Under the pieces are notes generated by a model. It ran no database searches. It saw only the letters and a program-made list of their open reading frames with translations, and had not been told where the DNA came from. Below, in pieces: positions 63,197 to 64,000 of a DNA stretch of 64,000 bases. The position numbers and the translations under genes are program-made. Source of the stretch: Gordius sp. MW1 (Eukaryota; Nematomorpha; Gordioida; Gordea; Gordiidae); NCBI GenBank assembly GCA_964036665.1, contig OZ038527.1, positions 13,113,835 to 13,177,834 of the forward strand, read 5' to 3'. The first letter of the stretch is position 1. The number at the start of each line of letters is the position of its first letter.

Positions 63197-64000
63197 GTTT
63201 AGATTGTTTCAATATCGCTTTTTAAGCGTGTCTCTAGTTTTTGTGAAACAAGCTCTATGCGATCGTGATTTAAAGTTAATAATTTTTGATGAATGATCAA
63301 AAAATAATTTTTTCACGGAATTCACCTCTGATATCGAAACTTTTCATGAGTGGTATATGGTTGAACAAAAAAGTTGAAACAATTTTGAGGTCAAAAAAAA
63401 AAAATTTTTTCATATTCTTTCGAAAGGGGGCTGAAAAAATCTTTAAAAGTTTGTAAATATTCTTAAAATTATATCCTTGTTAGGATCTCGATAAGAATTT
63501 TATCACGGGGGGAAGTTTTAGATTGAGAGAAATTAAAATTTTCGTGTTGCGTTTAGATTGTTTCAATATCGCTTTTTAAGCGTGTCTCTAGTTTTTGTGA
63601 AACAAGTATGCGATCGTGATTTAAAGTTAATAGTTTTTGATGAGTCTTCAAAAAAATTTTTTTTCAAGGAATTCACCTCTGATATTGAAAATTTTCATGG
63701 GGGCTATATGGTCAAATAAAAAAGTTGAAAAAATTTTGAGGTCGAAAAAAATATTTTTTTTCATATTCTTTTGGAAGGGGGCTGAAAAAATCTTTAAAAG
63801 TTCGTAAATATTCTTAGAATAATATCCTTGTTAGGATCTCGATAAGAATTATTGCACGGGGGGAAGTTTTAGATTGAGAGAAATTAAAATTTTCGTGTTG
63901 CGTTTAGATTGTTTCAATATCGCTTTTTAAGCGTATCTCTAGTTTTTGTGAAACAAGCTCTATGCGATCGTGATTTAAAGTTAATAATTTTTGATGAATG
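63197..64000 (+). repeat. Second 10-mer HOR, copy 3, partial and one monomer short
   Basis: Starts are 63197 (tcgaaactttt, like 60063), 63551 (aagtatgcg, gatattgaaa, like 60417) and 63902, which runs off the window. The aaataaaaag type that opens copies 1 and 2 is missing: the 335-bp form at 62862 is followed directly by the second type. The 63902 monomer starts with gcgtatctctag, a tag otherwise seen at 45547 and 51794, so the array changes again at the window edge. Confidence 0.8.

Larger units (their letters stand above)
1..64000 (+). repeat. Satellite DNA array, ~350 bp monomer, head to tail, whole window
   Basis: The landmark gtttagattg recurs at 184 positions from 261 to 63902 with spacing mostly 339-359 bp (mean about 348). 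Every monomer is on the same strand, and no inverted copy, gap of unique sequence or inserted element was seen. Monomers differ by point changes, by A/T tract length and by a few diagnostic small indels. Sixteen spacings matter most: 340 (class B'), 349/350 (loss of about 4 bp in the G-run before ttttagattg), 352-355 (full length), 334/335, 358/359, and rare truncated forms of 228, 287, 322, 326 and 330 bp. G+C is about 29% by hand count of 241-600. What is seen is a complex satellite with higher-order structure; a centromeric or pericentromeric location is inferred. The family is not one I can name. Confidence 0.98.

Noticed and set aside
1..64000. CRISPR array
   Set aside because: The repeat is far too long (~350 bp), and the intervening sequence is repeated rather than made of unique spacers.
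1..64000. Insect-type telomere repeat, suggested by gttaggatc
   Set aside because: ttagg occurs singly within a monomer and is never in tandem.
1..64000. G-quadruplex from the G5-G6 runs
   Set aside because: Runs within a monomer are tens of bases or more apart, beyond usual loop lengths.
1..64000. Known satellite families such as alpha satellite or Drosophila 1.688
   Set aside because: Length alone is similar to some insect satellites, but I recognise no characteristic sequence; no family name is justified without a database search.

Overview
The whole 64 kb is one uninterrupted satellite DNA array. I find no credible protein-coding gene, no RNA gene, no transposable element and no unique sequence. 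A single AT-rich monomer of about 350 bp is repeated head to tail, always in the same orientation. I placed 184 monomer starts by eye, using the landmark gtttagattg, from position 261 to 63902; their mean spacing is about 348 bp. A hand count over 241-600 gives 106 G+C in 360 bases, about 29%. This is the signature of eukaryotic (peri)centromeric or other constitutive heterochromatin, read from a long-read assembly. Monomer length and AT-richness would suit an insect or another invertebrate, but I do not recognise the family and cannot name an organism.

Monomers fall into classes set by linked variants. Class A carries gagtcttc or gaatcttc, then tcaaataaaa (350-355 bp). Class B carries gaatgatc, then ttgaacaaaa, with gagtggtatatgg between them (349-354 bp). 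Class B' is B without about 13 bp of that middle motif (339-341 bp). The classes are arranged in higher-order repeats (HORs). I name the nine monomers of the reference 9-mer a to i: a 4810 (A), b 5162 (B'), c 5502 (A), d 5856 (B), e 6206 (A), f 6561 (A), g 6915 (B'), h 7255 (B), i 7609 (B).

Layout: 1-14261 is a 9-mer HOR domain with units of 2798, 3152, 2799 and 3148 bp, the short ones lacking one monomer. 14262-16940 is a diverged island with damaged monomers and no clear HOR. 16941-19741 opens a block (X) that recurs at 33322. 19742-30169 holds three units of exactly 3476 bp (10-mer HOR). 30170-33321 is one rotated 9-mer unit of exactly 3152 bp. 33322-36805 is the second copy of X, 37146-39602 is block Y, and 39603-41341 is a third, partial copy of X. 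41342-47588 is an 18-monomer unit of 6247 bp, followed by a nearly identical incomplete copy to about 52860. 53065-56220 is mixed. 56221-64000 is a different 10-mer HOR with a period of 3488 bp.

Nothing here works as a set of genes. What can be read is the history of the array: unequal crossover adding or removing whole monomers, fusion of neighbouring monomers, several rounds of segmental amplification from about 3.5 to 16 kb, and small deletions clustering at one A-rich spot. Each monomer keeps a well-conserved core of about 120 bp holding a small dyad (cgctt-ttt-aagcg) and a CGATCG palindrome, next to a variable half rich in A- and T-tracts.
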